A program made the position numbers and the translations under genes. Source: an uncultured Ruminococcus sp. (lineage in GTDB: Bacteria; Bacillota; Clostridia; Oscillospirales; Acutalibacteraceae). Taken from it: 34,314 nt of DNA. Positions 1 through 7,324 of this stretch are shown piece by piece (position 1 is the first letter of the stretch; each line of letters begins with the position of its first letter). The notes below the pieces were generated by a model. That model worked only from the letters and a program-made list of their open reading frames with translations. It searched no databases and was not told the origin of the DNA. The stretch covers positions 1 to 34,314 of the forward strand of contig CACYDW010000012.1 of assembly GCA_902773325.1 (NCBI GenBank). The letters run 5' to 3'.

Positions 1-83
1 TAAAGGCACTGTAACGCGTTTTACGTGTCAGGTATGAAATTATATTCCCGCGCGCGTTTGTCGCTTAAATGGGCGCGCAGGGC

Positions 84-112
84 ATAAAAATACCGCCCTC
101 AGTGAGAGCGGT
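84..112 (-). terminator. Rho-independent terminator after the 57-aa ORF
   Basis: Read on the minus strand, a 7-bp stem (ACCGCTC with GGGCGGT, one G-U pair) with a 7-nt loop is followed by ATTTTTATG. It starts 3 bases past the stop codon of the small minus-strand gene at 115-288, so it most likely ends that transcript. Confidence 0.6.
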
Positions 113-114
113 TG

Positions 115-288
115 TTAAATAATATGCATATCATTTTCGATATCTCTTTTCGCGAGCTTGTTGCAATACTCCATAGCTTCTACTGCTTCGGGAGGAGCTT
201 TTTCAGTAGGAACAAAAAAGCCATTTTTATCTTTTGAGTACCAATCATAATGTCTGATAAATACACTTAACTCATTTACGATCTTCAT
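115..288 (-). CDS. Small hypothetical protein, 57 aa, element remnant
   Basis: I do not recognise the function. The 57-aa product begins MKIVNELSVFIRHYDWYS and ends DIENDMHII; it has no membrane segment or signal peptide and is rich in charged and aromatic residues. The start is well supported: GAAAGAGGTG precedes the ATG on the minus strand, and the ATG overlaps the TGA of the upstream frameshifted gene (ATGA), a translational-coupling arrangement. A terminator follows directly. The organisation suggests the last gene of an operon inherited from a prophage or conjugative element whose upstream gene has since decayed. The reading frame itself is intact, so it may still be expressed if transcription reaches it. 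Confidence 0.6.
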   Translation of the reverse strand: MKIVNELSVFIRHYDWYSKDKNGFFVPTEKAPPEAVEAMEYCNKLAKRDIENDMHII

Positions 289-801
289 TTCAATAACACC
301 TCTTTCAAAAGCTCTAATGCCAAGTCAGGAAGTAATCCATTTTTCATTGCATTTATTTCTGCCAGCAATTCATCCATACAACTTGCATATTCAGATATAT
401 TTTAATATACTGATCTGTTGTCATTCCTGCTTCAATAGCTCTTCTTTCACAGGCTTTTCTTAATGCAGAAATATAGCGTTTGTTATGTCTCGCAAACAAA
501 TGTCCGCATTCATGATCTGGCACATTCAAATATGTTGTGCCTTTTGCAAATTTTCCTTGATTTACTGCATCGTCATATTCTCTAATAAGGTATTTACTGT
601 CATCATACATAAACTTGCTGAATACTATAGTTCGTCCCTTGGTACAAGCAAATGTTCCAACGTCTATTGAGCCGCCCTCTTTAATATAATCATATCCTAA
701 GACTATTTTACCATTACCTGAAAGTTCTGTCAATATTTTTTGATTCTCTTTTAAGTATATTTCTGCGCATTCACAGTTTCAGACATAGGCGAAAAGTTCA
801 T
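285..801 (-). pseudogene. Frameshifted HExxH-domain protein, probably phage or mobile-element derived
   Basis: The longest intact frame (733 down to 353) has no ATG and no ribosome binding site. Upstream, a different frame reads MNFSPMSETVNAQKYT from 801 and stops near 766; a one-base shift there would join it to KENQKILTELSG in the main frame. Near position 380 a second shift, at a four-A run, would let translation continue as ISEYASCMDELLAEI and run to a stop that overlaps the next gene's ATG. Restored, the product is about 170 aa with the motif HECGH (HExxH, metal-peptidase-like) and a downstream Glu-rich helix that could hold the third zinc ligand. Similar C-terminal domains occur in phage minor head proteins and polymorphic toxins; this link is from memory and unproven. 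The broken end lies next to a dispersed repeat at 811. Confidence 0.5.
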
Positions 802-810
802 TTTTTTAGG

Positions 811-858
811 AAAGGGTTTCCCCCCGGGAAAACTGCCCTGCATAATTGATTTCCCTGT
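811..858. repeat. Dispersed intergenic repeat, copy 1
   Basis: This 48-bp stretch (AAAGGGTTTCCCCCC ... ATTGATTTCC) aligns with 15033-15080 on the same strand with roughly eight mismatches. Here it sits between the broken HExxH gene and the promoter of the next gene. The second copy is part of a longer palindromic unit. Confidence 0.55.
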
Positions 859-875
859 TTGTAAGAGCCTGCGTA

Positions 876-904
876 TTGTAATCGGGAATCAAATATGATA
901 TGAT
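876..904 (+). promoter_or_regulatory. Sigma-A-type promoter for the 57-aa membrane protein and ArsR gene
   Basis: TTGTAA at 876-881 and TATGAT at 899-904 are separated by 17 bases. The predicted transcription start is near 911, about 33 bases before the start codon at 944. Confidence 0.55.
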
Positions 905-943
905 AGGATACAGAACGATTCCATCGTAGAAAGGAGAAGTATT

Positions 944-1117
944 ATGAGAAAAGAAAAAACCAAGACCGAAGAAAACTGCAAAGGCAAGTGTCTGTGTTCT
1001 CTGGAGAAAGCCAACCGGGCACTGCGTATCATCAATTCCTTGCTGAATGTAGCCGTGTCGCTTCTGCTGCTCTGTTCGATTCTGGAAATTGTCAGAGCCA
1101 ATTCTGATAATAAATGA
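944..1117 (+). CDS. Small membrane protein with Cys motif, 57 aa
   Basis: The 57-aa product starts with a charged N-terminus containing a Cys cluster (C-KGK-C-L-C at residues 12-18). A linker and one hydrophobic helix of about 20 residues (around 31-50) follow, then a short polar tail. An excellent ribosome binding site, AAGGAG, lies 7-8 bases before the ATG, and a good promoter lies at 876-904, so this is a real gene despite its size. I do not recognise a family. It precedes an ArsR-type metalloregulator by 82 bases on the same strand with no terminator between, suggesting co-transcription. The Cys cluster next to a metalloregulator suggests metal binding or membrane anchoring near a metal-responsive system; this is inference only. 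No metal exporter gene is nearby. Confidence 0.65.
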   Translation: MRKEKTKTEENCKGKCLCSLEKANRALRIINSLLNVAVSLLLLCSILEIVRANSDNK

Positions 1118-1199
1118 TTTTTTTCGCAGAGGACTGCATTGCAAGCAGGATTATTTGCCGCGTAATATCATTTTCCACTTTATCAGATAAGGGGGGGCT

Positions 1200-1568
1200 A
1201 TGATGTCTGACAGTGAAATCCATCTTCCTCATCACCACAGTGACAACACTGCTGCTGTGCTCCGGGAATTGCCGCACAATGAAACCATACAGACTGTTGC
1301 AGAAGCCATGAAGCAGTTAGGCGACCCGTCGCGGCTTCGTATTTTCTGGCTGCTGTGCCATTGTGAGGAATGTGTCATCAATATCGCGTCGGCAACGGAA
1401 ATGACAAGTCCTGCCGTATCGCATCATCTCAGGCTGCTTAAAAATGCCGGACTGATCGTATCCCGCCGTGACGGTAAAGAGATGTATTACCGCGCCGCAG
1501 ATAACCCTGTTGCAGACAAGCTGCATCACACGATCGAAGAAATAGCCCGCATTTCATGCCCGAAATAA
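1200..1568 (+). CDS. ArsR/SmtB-family metal-responsive transcriptional repressor
   Basis: This 122-aa winged-helix protein matches the ArsR/SmtB family in length and layout. The N-terminus is His-rich (HLPHHH at 8-13), as in SmtB-like zinc sensors. The core reads LGDPSRLRIFWLLCHCEECV, with Cys53, Cys55 and Cys58 in the alpha-3 metal site region. The recognition helix follows (SPAVSHHLRLLKNAGLIV, about 70-87) and then the wing (RRDGKEMYYR). The C-terminal helix has paired His and Glu residues (DKLHHTIEE), a possible alpha-5 zinc site. Family members dimerise, bind operator DNA and release on binding metal. The start codon follows a G-rich site at 1188-1197; the second ATG at 1203 is also possible. 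The usual neighbour, an efflux ATPase or transporter, is absent, so the target is unknown. Confidence 0.9.
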   Translation: MMSDSEIHLPHHHSDNTAAVLRELPHNETIQTVAEAMKQLGDPSRLRIFWLLCHCEECVINIASATEMTSPAVSHHLRLLKNAGLIVSRRDGKEMYYRAADNPVADKLHHTIEEIARISCPK

Positions 1569-1587
1569 CAGTATACATATACAAGCT

Positions 1588-1628
1588 GCCGCATACTGCT
1601 GTTAAGAATACAGCGGTATGCGGCTTTT
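1588..1628 (+). terminator. Strong terminator after the ArsR gene
   Basis: The arms GCCGCATACTGCTGT and ACAGCGGTATGCGGC pair with one mismatch around a short AT-rich loop, followed by TTTTC. The hairpin starts 19 bases after the ArsR stop codon. A further small hairpin (TCAGCAG, AAAAA, CTGCTGA) follows near 1630. Confidence 0.85.
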
Positions 1629-1814
1629 CATCAGCAGAAAAACTGCTGAACACATTCAGGAACTGTTCATCAATAACTTTTCATTTCCACCTGTCTGATT
1701 TGCCCTGTACTGCGTTGCACTCCCTTGAAATACGGCAGTATTCCTGCGGTCGTGTGCCTTGTACAGTGCAAATCATCCTAAGCATAAATTGAAAACTGAT
1801 TTCTTCACAGTTCC

Positions 1815-4589
1815 TTATTCGGTTCTCAGAGCGGTTACGGGGTCACGCTTGGAAGCCTTCTTGGAGGGGATCAATCCGCCGATACAGGTCAGCAGTACAC
1901 TCAGAATGATCAGAACCACAGCCGCATCAAGCGGAAGAATGGCGTTCACGTTGTCGATTCCGGTTATCACATGAATGATCTCATTGATCGGCAGCAGCAT
2001 AATCAGTGTACAGCCAATTCCGATTATTCCGGACAGCAGTCCGATAATAAAGGTTTCCGCATTGAACACCTGTGAAATGTTGCGCTTGGAGGCTCCGATC
2101 GCACGGAGAATACCGATTTCCTTGGTACGCTCCAGCACCGAAATATAGGTGATAATACCGATCATAATGGAGGATACCACCAGCGACACCGCCACAAACG
2201 CGATCAATACATAAGCGATAACGTTGATGATCGTTGTGACCGATGACATCAGCAGACCGACATAATCGGTATAGGTAATGGCATCTTCCTCATCCGCTTT
2301 ACGGTTGTATTCCTCAATACACGAGGCAACACCCTCCTTGGCTTCAAAGCTGTCTACGTACAGACTGATGGACGAGGGTGCGTCAAGGCTGACAACACCC
2401 AGTGCTTCAAGAGCATCTTCATAGCTTGCTGATGAAATATAGTTATCATACACAGTGATCATAATTTCTTCATCAGGATTTTCAAGGAAGCTGTCAAGCG
2501 CATCGGCAAGCTGCTGTTCCGTCATTTCAGCGGAATCCATATCTCCGGTCATAAAAGGTATGCTCCCTATGGGTGAGGTCTGCGGCATACCAGCGGCTCC
2601 TTCCATAAATTTGGAAAGAATTGCAGGCATAATGGATTCAAAGAATTTTGCTTTATCGGAAATACCGAGTGAGGACAGATAGGCGGCAGCATCGGCAGCC
2701 TTCTCCGCGTCTGTGCCGGGATTGAACCGCAGTCCGCTGATAATGCTTTTTTCGGTATCGGCGCGCTGTGCCTTTACAATATCGCTGTTGTCGGTATATT
2801 CGATCAGATAATCGGTGAGCATCTTTGTATAGCCGATCGGTGAGTGAAGCAGGGGAACGGTGATATCGGACGAGGTGCGGATAACTCCGACAATGTGAAG
2901 CTCAAGGGCATTATCAAGCCGCTTTTCTATGGCATCTGTATCTGCCGAAATATTCACGTAGGAATCATTTTCCTTCTCATAGAGGTCACATTCCGGAATC
3001 AGATAATACTTCTGCTTACAGATATCCTCATAGTTCAGGGAATACTGCTTGATGGTGACCTCACCGCCGCTGCGGATCTCATCGTTCAGGGCTTTGTAGT
3101 CCGCTGTGGGAAGAAATCCGAGCTGATAGAGCTGTGTGAGATAGACCTCATTATTTTCGTCCAGAACCAATACCAGTTCGTTATACGTTTCCGGCATTCT
3201 GCCGTATACAAGGTCATAGTTGTCGGTGATCGCCGTACTGATGCCTTTTCCGTCTGCCGAGGGAATCAGCTCCTCAAAGGGAAGGCTGTTGGAAACGCCT
3301 GTCGTAAAGCTGTAGGAGCCTGACGACATCGTTGCCGTTCCGTAAGCCGACGCTATATCGAGAGTACTTCCGTCCGCATTGACAAAAGCACCCTGACTAT
3401 CGTAGGTATAGACATTGAATTTGGTCGCGTAAGAATACACAATGCCGTTTTCTCCGATATATTCGTGGATAGCACTGTCCTTATTGTCGAGATATTTCTT
3501 GAATGCCGTCAGATTATTTTCGGTAATGCTGGTCGCCATCTGGCTGAGTGACTGTAGCTGACTGCCGTCCGAATATACCGCATCAAGCTCATGGTCAACC
3601 GTGTTGTTCTTGCCGGCATCACTGCTGCTCATTTCCATCAGACTGCTCAGGTCGAACGTTTGCTCCTCGATCGTGATGGGATAGGATGCCATGGTGCTTT
3701 TCTGAATATCGTTGATATAGGTATTCACACCGTTGGACAGCGATAATATGAGGGCAATGCCGATAATACCGATAGAACCCGCAAATGCGGTAAGAATGGT
3801 TCTTCCCTTTTTGGTTCTGAGGTTATTGAAGCTCAGAGAAAGTGCCGTCAGAAATGACATAGAGGACTTTCCCATATTTTTATGTACAGGCTCTGACTGT
3901 TCCTCCTGCGGGTCAAACGGGTTGCTGTCATCGGTGATCTTGCCATCATTGAGCTTGACGGTTCTGGTAGCATACCGTTCAGCCAGATCGGGATTATGGG
4001 TTACCATGATAACCAGTCTGTCCTTGGCGACTTCATTGAGCAGCTCCATGACCTGTACGCTTGTTTCGGAATCCAGCGCACCTGTCGGCTCATCGGCAAG
4101 AAGAATATCGGGGTCGTTGACCAGTGCGCGGGCGATCGCCACACGCTGCATCTGTCCGCCGGACATCTGATTCGGACGCTTATGGAGCTGTTCACCGAGT
4201 CCGACACGCTCCAGAGCTTCCTTTGCGCGTTTTCTCCGTTCCGACTTTGAGATGCCCGAGATCGTCAGTGACAGTTCCACATTTGCCAGCACGGATTGGT
4301 GCGGAATGAGATTATAGCTCTGGAACACGAAGCCGATCGTATGGTTACGGTAGGAATCCCAGTCCCTGTCCCTGTATTTTTTGGTAGATATTCCATTGAT
4401 GATCAGGTCACCGCTGTCATATCTGTCAAGACCGCCCACAATATTGAGCAAAGTAGTCTTTCCCGAGCCGCTCGGTCCTAATATTGCCACGAATTCGTTA
4501 TCCCTGAAATTCAGACTCACACCGTCAAGTGCTGTCTGTATCAGCTCACCCGTTTTATACTCTTTTCTGATGTTTTGTATACTCAGCAT
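1815..4589 (-). CDS. MacB-type ABC transporter, fused ATPase and FtsX permease (924 aa)
   Basis: Residues 1-220 are an ABC ATPase of the LolD/MacB class: Walker A GPSGSGKT at 38-45, Q-loop Gln90, signature MSGGQ at 142-146, Walker B DILLADEP at 161-168 and switch His198. A first membrane helix follows at about 266-286. Then comes an unusually large outside region of about 500 residues, and finally an FtsX permease part with three helices (about 787-813, 846-875, 888-905) ending in the typical SKKASKRDPVTALRTE tail. Such proteins work as dimers that drive export or extracytoplasmic signalling rather than import. The ribosome binding site AGGAGA lies just before the ATG. The gene starts 51 bases after the TSCPD gene and probably shares its promoter. 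The substrate cannot be told from the sequence. Confidence 0.93.
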   Translation of the reverse strand: MLSIQNIRKEYKTGELIQTALDGVSLNFRDNEFVAILGPSGSGKTTLLNIVGGLDRYDSGDLIINGISTKKYRDRDWDSYRNHTIGFVFQSYNLIPHQSVLANVELSLTISGISKSERRKRAKEALERVGLGEQLHKRPNQMSGGQMQRVAIARALVNDPDILLADEPTGALDSETSVQVMELLNEVAKDRLVIMVTHNPDLAERYATRTVKLNDGKITDDSNPFDPQEEQSEPVHKNMGKSSMSFLTALSLSFNNLRTKKGRTILTAFAGSIGIIGIALILSLSNGVNTYINDIQKSTMASYPITIEEQTFDLSSLMEMSSSDAGKNNTVDHELDAVYSDGSQLQSLSQMATSITENNLTAFKKYLDNKDSAIHEYIGENGIVYSYATKFNVYTYDSQGAFVNADGSTLDIASAYGTATMSSGSYSFTTGVSNSLPFEELIPSADGKGISTAITDNYDLVYGRMPETYNELVLVLDENNEVYLTQLYQLGFLPTADYKALNDEIRSGGEVTIKQYSLNYEDICKQKYYLIPECDLYEKENDSYVNISADTDAIEKRLDNALELHIVGVIRTSSDITVPLLHSPIGYTKMLTDYLIEYTDNSDIVKAQRADTEKSIISGLRFNPGTDAEKAADAAAYLSSLGISDKAKFFESIMPAILSKFMEGAAGMPQTSPIGSIPFMTGDMDSAEMTEQQLADALDSFLENPDEEIMITVYDNYISSASYEDALEALGVVSLDAPSSISLYVDSFEAKEGVASCIEEYNRKADEEDAITYTDYVGLLMSSVTTIINVIAYVLIAFVAVSLVVSSIMIGIITYISVLERTKEIGILRAIGASKRNISQVFNAETFIIGLLSGIIGIGCTLIMLLPINEIIHVITGIDNVNAILPLDAAVVLIILSVLLTCIGGLIPSKKASKRDPVTALRTE

Positions 4590-4640
4590 TTCATCATCTC
4601 CTGATTCATAGCCCGCCGACGGGTCTGCAAAGCTTCAAGG

Positions 4641-4907
4641 TCAGCCGTCAAGCTCTTGGGCAGTATATGCTGCGCGAACCGCTCTGGCAAGCTGGTCGGC
4701 GCATGAGGTAGGACGGCTTCCGCAGGTATTTCCGCTGAGCTTTTCCTCAATTTCATCGACTGTCCAGCCGTCAACCAGTTTGGAGAGCATTTTCAGGTTG
4801 CCGTCACACCCGCCCATAAAGCGGATATTGGTCACCTTATCCCCGTCCAGATCAAGGCTGATCAGCCTTGCACAGGTATATTCTGTCTGATAGTCATAAT
4901 GATACAT
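4641..4907 (-). CDS. TSCPD domain-containing protein (TIGR03905-like), 88 aa
   Basis: The small soluble protein matches the TSCPD family: a Cys near the N-terminus (TCARLIS, Cys12), the hallmark MGGCDGNLK (Cys34), a Leu-rich helix with a ...EEKLSGNTCGSR segment (Cys62), and PTSCADQLARA, where the usual TSCPDQ is TSCADQ (Cys69). The four Cys residues could bind zinc; the same motif occurs at the C-terminus of some ribonucleotide reductases. The role of the stand-alone proteins is unknown. AGGAGG lies 7 bases from the ATG at 4907 but only 4 from an in-frame GTG at 4910, so the ATG is preferred. It has its own promoter at 4964-4992 and precedes the ABC exporter gene on the same strand. Confidence 0.88.
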   Translation of the reverse strand: MYHYDYQTEYTCARLISLDLDGDKVTNIRFMGGCDGNLKMLSKLVDGWTVDEIEEKLSGNTCGSRPTSCADQLARAVRAAYTAQELDG

Positions 4908-4963
4908 CACAGTACCTCCTTCTTAAAATTTGACATTAGTATCAATATGCAGGATGCAAATTC

Positions 4964-4992
4964 ATTATACACACACCTTATTGATTTGTCAT
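4964..4992 (-). promoter_or_regulatory. Promoter for the TSCPD-ABC transporter operon
   Basis: On the minus strand, ATGACA (4992-4987) and TATAAT (4969-4964) are separated by 17 bases, close to the sigma-A consensus. The core is bracketed by a 7-bp inverted pair, TGCAAAT at 4955-4961 and ATTTGCA at 4991-4997, which could be operator half-sites. Confidence 0.75.
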
Positions 4993-4997
4993 TTGCA

Positions 4998-5213
4998 CTT
5001 ACATGGTAATCATATCATATTTTCATACTTTTGGCAACCGCAGCGTTGGCGCAGAGCCTGCGCTCCCTTGTTCGCGTTGTCGCTCAGCACCAGAGGGGAG
5101 TTTTCTCTGCTGATAAGTTGAATAGCATAATCTGCCCTATGCTTCTATCCAACCGAGCTATCGCTCTGAGTATGGGAGATTGGTGCTATACCACGCCGGA
5201 AATAACCGGCTGC
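4998..5213. other. Intergenic region without a recognisable gene
   Basis: The region between the TSCPD promoter and the terminator at 5214 holds short frames without ribosome binding sites. Its composition is uneven: GC-rich at 5038-5110, then mixed. A stretch near 5145-5175, read on the minus strand, resembles a tRNA D-arm but lacks the remaining arms. It may be a dispersed repeat or a degenerate element. Confidence 0.35.
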
Positions 5214-5241
5214 ACTAAAAAACCGGCGCAAAAGCACCGGT
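5214..5241 (-). terminator. Terminator after the 60-aa membrane protein
   Basis: On the minus strand, ACCGGTGC and GCGCCGGT pair around TTTT with one mismatch, followed by a run of T. It lies 85 bases downstream of the stop at 5326. Confidence 0.7.
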
Positions 5242-5325
5242 CTTGAAGTCAGCATATAAAGCATCATTCCGAAACAGCGGCAGTGTCACACATCTATAAA
5301 GGCGGAAACCTCCTGCCCGTTCAGA

Positions 5326-5508
5326 TCAACGGAACTTGCCGTTTTTGTTGTAATAGTCATAGTCGGACGGGTCAAGATGTTCTTCTCCTGCAAGGTTCGC
5401 CTCCGAACTCTTGAAAAGATTGCTGCCCGCCGTATAGCCATGATTGGCATTCCTGATGCCCAGAATAACGATCAGTGCGATAAAAAGTAAACCAAAAACC
5501 CACTCCAT
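5326..5508 (-). CDS. Small single-pass membrane protein, 60 aa, unknown function
   Basis: The 60-aa product starts MEWVFGLLFIALIVILGIR: a hydrophobic N-terminal helix (residues 3-18) with no preceding charge. A polar tail follows, ending in HLDPSDYDYYNKNGKFR, rich in Asp and Tyr. The start is set by AGGAGG with a 7-base spacer. An in-frame upstream ATG at 5613 is not supported because it would begin upstream of the predicted promoter (TATAAT at 5579-5584). I do not recognise a family. A dedicated promoter and terminator make it a single-gene unit between the kinase and the TSCPD operon. Confidence 0.65.
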   Translation of the reverse strand: MEWVFGLLFIALIVILGIRNANHGYTAGSNLFKSSEANLAGEEHLDPSDYDYYNKNGKFR

Positions 5509-5578
5509 ACGATGATCCTCCTTCGTCTGCCGCATCAGACCGCAAGCCTGACAGGTCACACTTCTTTCTGATGTACGC

Positions 5579-5587
5579 ATTATACCA
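5579..5587 (-). promoter_or_regulatory. Extended -10 promoter for the 60-aa membrane protein
   Basis: On the minus strand TGGTATAAT gives an extended -10 (TGn plus TATAAT). No good -35 is seen, which is acceptable for extended -10 promoters. It lies about 70 bases before the start codon. Confidence 0.5.
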
Positions 5588-5712
5588 CAGCAGACAGCAC
5601 GTATGTATAGCAAAGGACTGACGATTGCGCCGCAATCATCGGATAATTCCGCTGATTGAATATCAAAGCCTTCTCATGGATCGCACCGGCACGCACCTAC
5701 GATTCACGGTTA

Positions 5713-6306
5713 TCAGTCGTACTTTTCAAAATGCTTCATCAGATTCTCAAAGGACTCCGCCGACTGCTCATCGGTCGAATTATAGTAGAGAATCAGACTG
5801 GACGGGTCATCGGGGTCGCGCAGATTCTCGGGAATCGTGAAATTCACCGTTGAAAGATATTCCTCCCAATTGGCAAGCTTCCATGTGTCACGGTCGGAGT
5901 TTCTGTCGATCATACGGCGGTGGCATACCTCCGGGTCGGTAACGATCCATACGACTGTGAGCTTTGCGCCTGCCTGTGCCAGCTTTGCACGGAGCTGAGC
6001 GATATAGGCATCGTCACGAATCTCCTGCGTAAAGGGTGCGTTGACCATAACAAGATCTTCATAGCGGAGTGCCTCAAAAGCAAGATCCAGAATAACATCA
6101 TATTCGTAATCACGGATCTCCTTCTCAAAGAACTCGGAGCTTCTGTTGTAGGGCTGGTGTGCCACTGCAAAGATCTGTTTTGAAAGCGGAATCAGCGTAT
6201 CCTTGTCGAGATAAACAACGTGTCTGAGTTCTGTTGCCAGCTTCTTAGACAGCCTTGTCTTACCGCAGGCAGGAGGTGAAGTCACAAATATCATTCTTTT
6301 TTCCAT
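5713..6306 (-). CDS. AAA_33-type P-loop kinase, 197 aa
   Basis: The N-terminus MEKRMIFVTSPPACGKTRLS carries a P-loop (SPPACGKT, residues 10-17, with Ser in place of the first Gly) and fits the zeta-toxin/AAA_33-like small-molecule kinase fold. Further features are DKDTLIP after strand 2, a D-rich region (EYDVILDLAFEAL), VVWIVTDPEVCHRRMIDRN resembling the family's lid arginines, and a short C-terminal helix. The substrate is unknown; relatives phosphorylate nucleotides, sugars or antibiotics. The start at 6306 is chosen because AAGGGAG lies 9 bases upstream and the P-loop follows at once. The frame is open upstream to 6468, but that stretch does not look like protein. It appears to be transcribed alone from the AT-rich region at 6480-6560. 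Confidence 0.75.
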   Translation of the reverse strand: MEKRMIFVTSPPACGKTRLSKKLATELRHVVYLDKDTLIPLSKQIFAVAHQPYNRSSEFFEKEIRDYEYDVILDLAFEALRYEDLVMVNAPFTQEIRDDAYIAQLRAKLAQAGAKLTVVWIVTDPEVCHRRMIDRNSDRDTWKLANWEEYLSTVNFTIPENLRDPDDPSSLILYYNSTDEQSAESFENLMKHFEKYD

Positions 6307-6699
6307 GCAAAAAAACTCCCTTGAGCAATTCTCGTATATATCAATCCGCAGACCTCTCTCATATACGGAACTGGATTTAGTATGATGGTTGGTACGATTC
6401 CTGTAAACGACCGCCGGAATGACTTCTTGTCTGAGGGCATCTCCGGAAGTACACAAGCAGAAAAGCATATCCGATAGAAATAAGATTTTTACGTTCTAAA
6501 TTATCATAACATATCCAACCGAAAAAATCTACTTTTTTTTTAAGAAATTATAGCTAAACTTGCAAATTATTTTTTTACACTGACAGTCAATGCTTCTGCC
6601 ACACCGGCGGAAAGGCTCTGTTTCTTTGTGCATTTTGAGGTTTATTCTTTATCATAGTAATATTTTCTAAAATTATTTTGTAATTGTCGCAATAATATA
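6307..6699. other. Divergent intergenic region between the kinase and ybaK
   Basis: This spans the upstream side of the kinase (minus) and the region before the ybaK promoter (plus). It includes a long T run at 6532-6541 and AT-rich stretches around 6480-6560 and 6650-6700. A weak minus-strand -10 (TATGAT, about 6500) may serve the kinase with a roughly 180-base leader. No structured RNA or gene was recognised. Confidence 0.4.
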
Positions 6700-6729
6700 T
6701 TGAAAATCACCGCCTTTTCATGATACAAT
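6700..6729 (+). promoter_or_regulatory. Promoter for ybaK
   Basis: TTGAAA (6700-6705) and TACAAT (6724-6729) are separated by 18 bases, with a TGn extension before the -10. The leader to the start codon at 6800 would be about 64 bases. Confidence 0.6.
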
Positions 6730-6799
6730 TATAGAAGCATTGAATGACATCGTACTCCTGTCATACAGTCAGATCGTACCAGATGAAAGCGGTGATACC

Positions 6800-7279
6800 A
6801 TGGCAAAGGACAATAAAACCAACGCGATGAGAAAACTCGACAGCATGAAAATTCCCTATACCGAATATTACTACGAGGTCACTGAGGGCATGACCGGTCT
6901 TGATACCGCCCGACTGCTCGGACAGGAGCCTCAGCGGGTATTCAAAACGCTCGTCACCGAGGGAAGATCCGGCGAACACTACGTTTTTCTGATACCCGTT
7001 GCAGAGGAGCTTGATCTCAAAAAGGCCGCGGCAGCAGTAGGTGAAAAATCCGTTGCCATGCTGAAATCCAAAGACCTGCTCGGACTGACGGGGTACATTC
7101 ACGGCGGCTGTTCGCCGATCGGCATGAAAAAGCTGTTTTGCACGGTGCTCCATTCCTCGGCATCAGACTTTGAAACCATCATATTCAGCGGCGGAAAACG
7201 CGGCTTTCAGATATGCCTTTCTCCCGCCGACCTGAAAAAGGTCGTTCCCTACCGCTTTGCCGATATTATCAGAACATGA
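6800..7279 (+). CDS. ybaK: YbaK/EbsC Cys-tRNA(Pro) deacylase
   Basis: The 159-aa protein matches the YbaK family, which hydrolyses cysteine mischarged on tRNA(Pro) in the cytoplasm. Family marks in order are KTNAMRKLDSMKIPYTEY at the N-terminus, VFKTLVTEG in the middle (the conserved KTL), YVFLIPVAEELDLKKAA, and GYIHGGCSPIGMKK, close to the family GYxxGGxSPxGxKK. Length fits the E. coli protein (159 aa). The ATG at 6800 is preferred over the in-frame TTG at 6740 because it gives the family length and has GGTG a few bases upstream. The MoxR gene starts 45 bases downstream and may be co-transcribed. Confidence 0.92.
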   Translation: MAKDNKTNAMRKLDSMKIPYTEYYYEVTEGMTGLDTARLLGQEPQRVFKTLVTEGRSGEHYVFLIPVAEELDLKKAAAAVGEKSVAMLKSKDLLGLTGYIHGGCSPIGMKKLFCTVLHSSASDFETIIFSGGKRGFQICLSPADLKKVVPYRFADIIRT

Positions 7280-7324
7280 TTCCCGGAAAACAATTATATA
7301 CACATGATTTATGAGGTGATACAT

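Noticed and set aside
372..388. Programmed -1 frameshift in the HExxH gene
   Set aside because: The A run is short, does not fit the X XXY YYZ slippery pattern, and no following hairpin was seen; a second shift upstream also points to decay.
1200..1628. Metal efflux operon
   Set aside because: The ArsR gene ends in a strong terminator and no pump or transporter follows on that strand; the nearby ABC exporter is convergent and has its own promoter.
5140..5180. tRNA-like D-arm on the minus strand (TAGCTCGGTTGGATAG)
   Set aside because: No acceptor pairing, proper anticodon loop or T-arm was found, so it is not an intact tRNA; chance or degenerate fragment.
5031..5246. 71-residue plus-strand frame starting MATAALAQSLRSL
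   Set aside because: No ribosome binding site, and it runs through the terminator hairpin of the 60-aa membrane protein gene. Possibly translated from a dispersed repeat.
6307..6468. N-terminal extension of the P-loop kinase
   Set aside because: The frame is open but lacks a ribosome binding site at 6468 and does not resemble protein; the P-loop directly after the ATG at 6306 is the usual arrangement.
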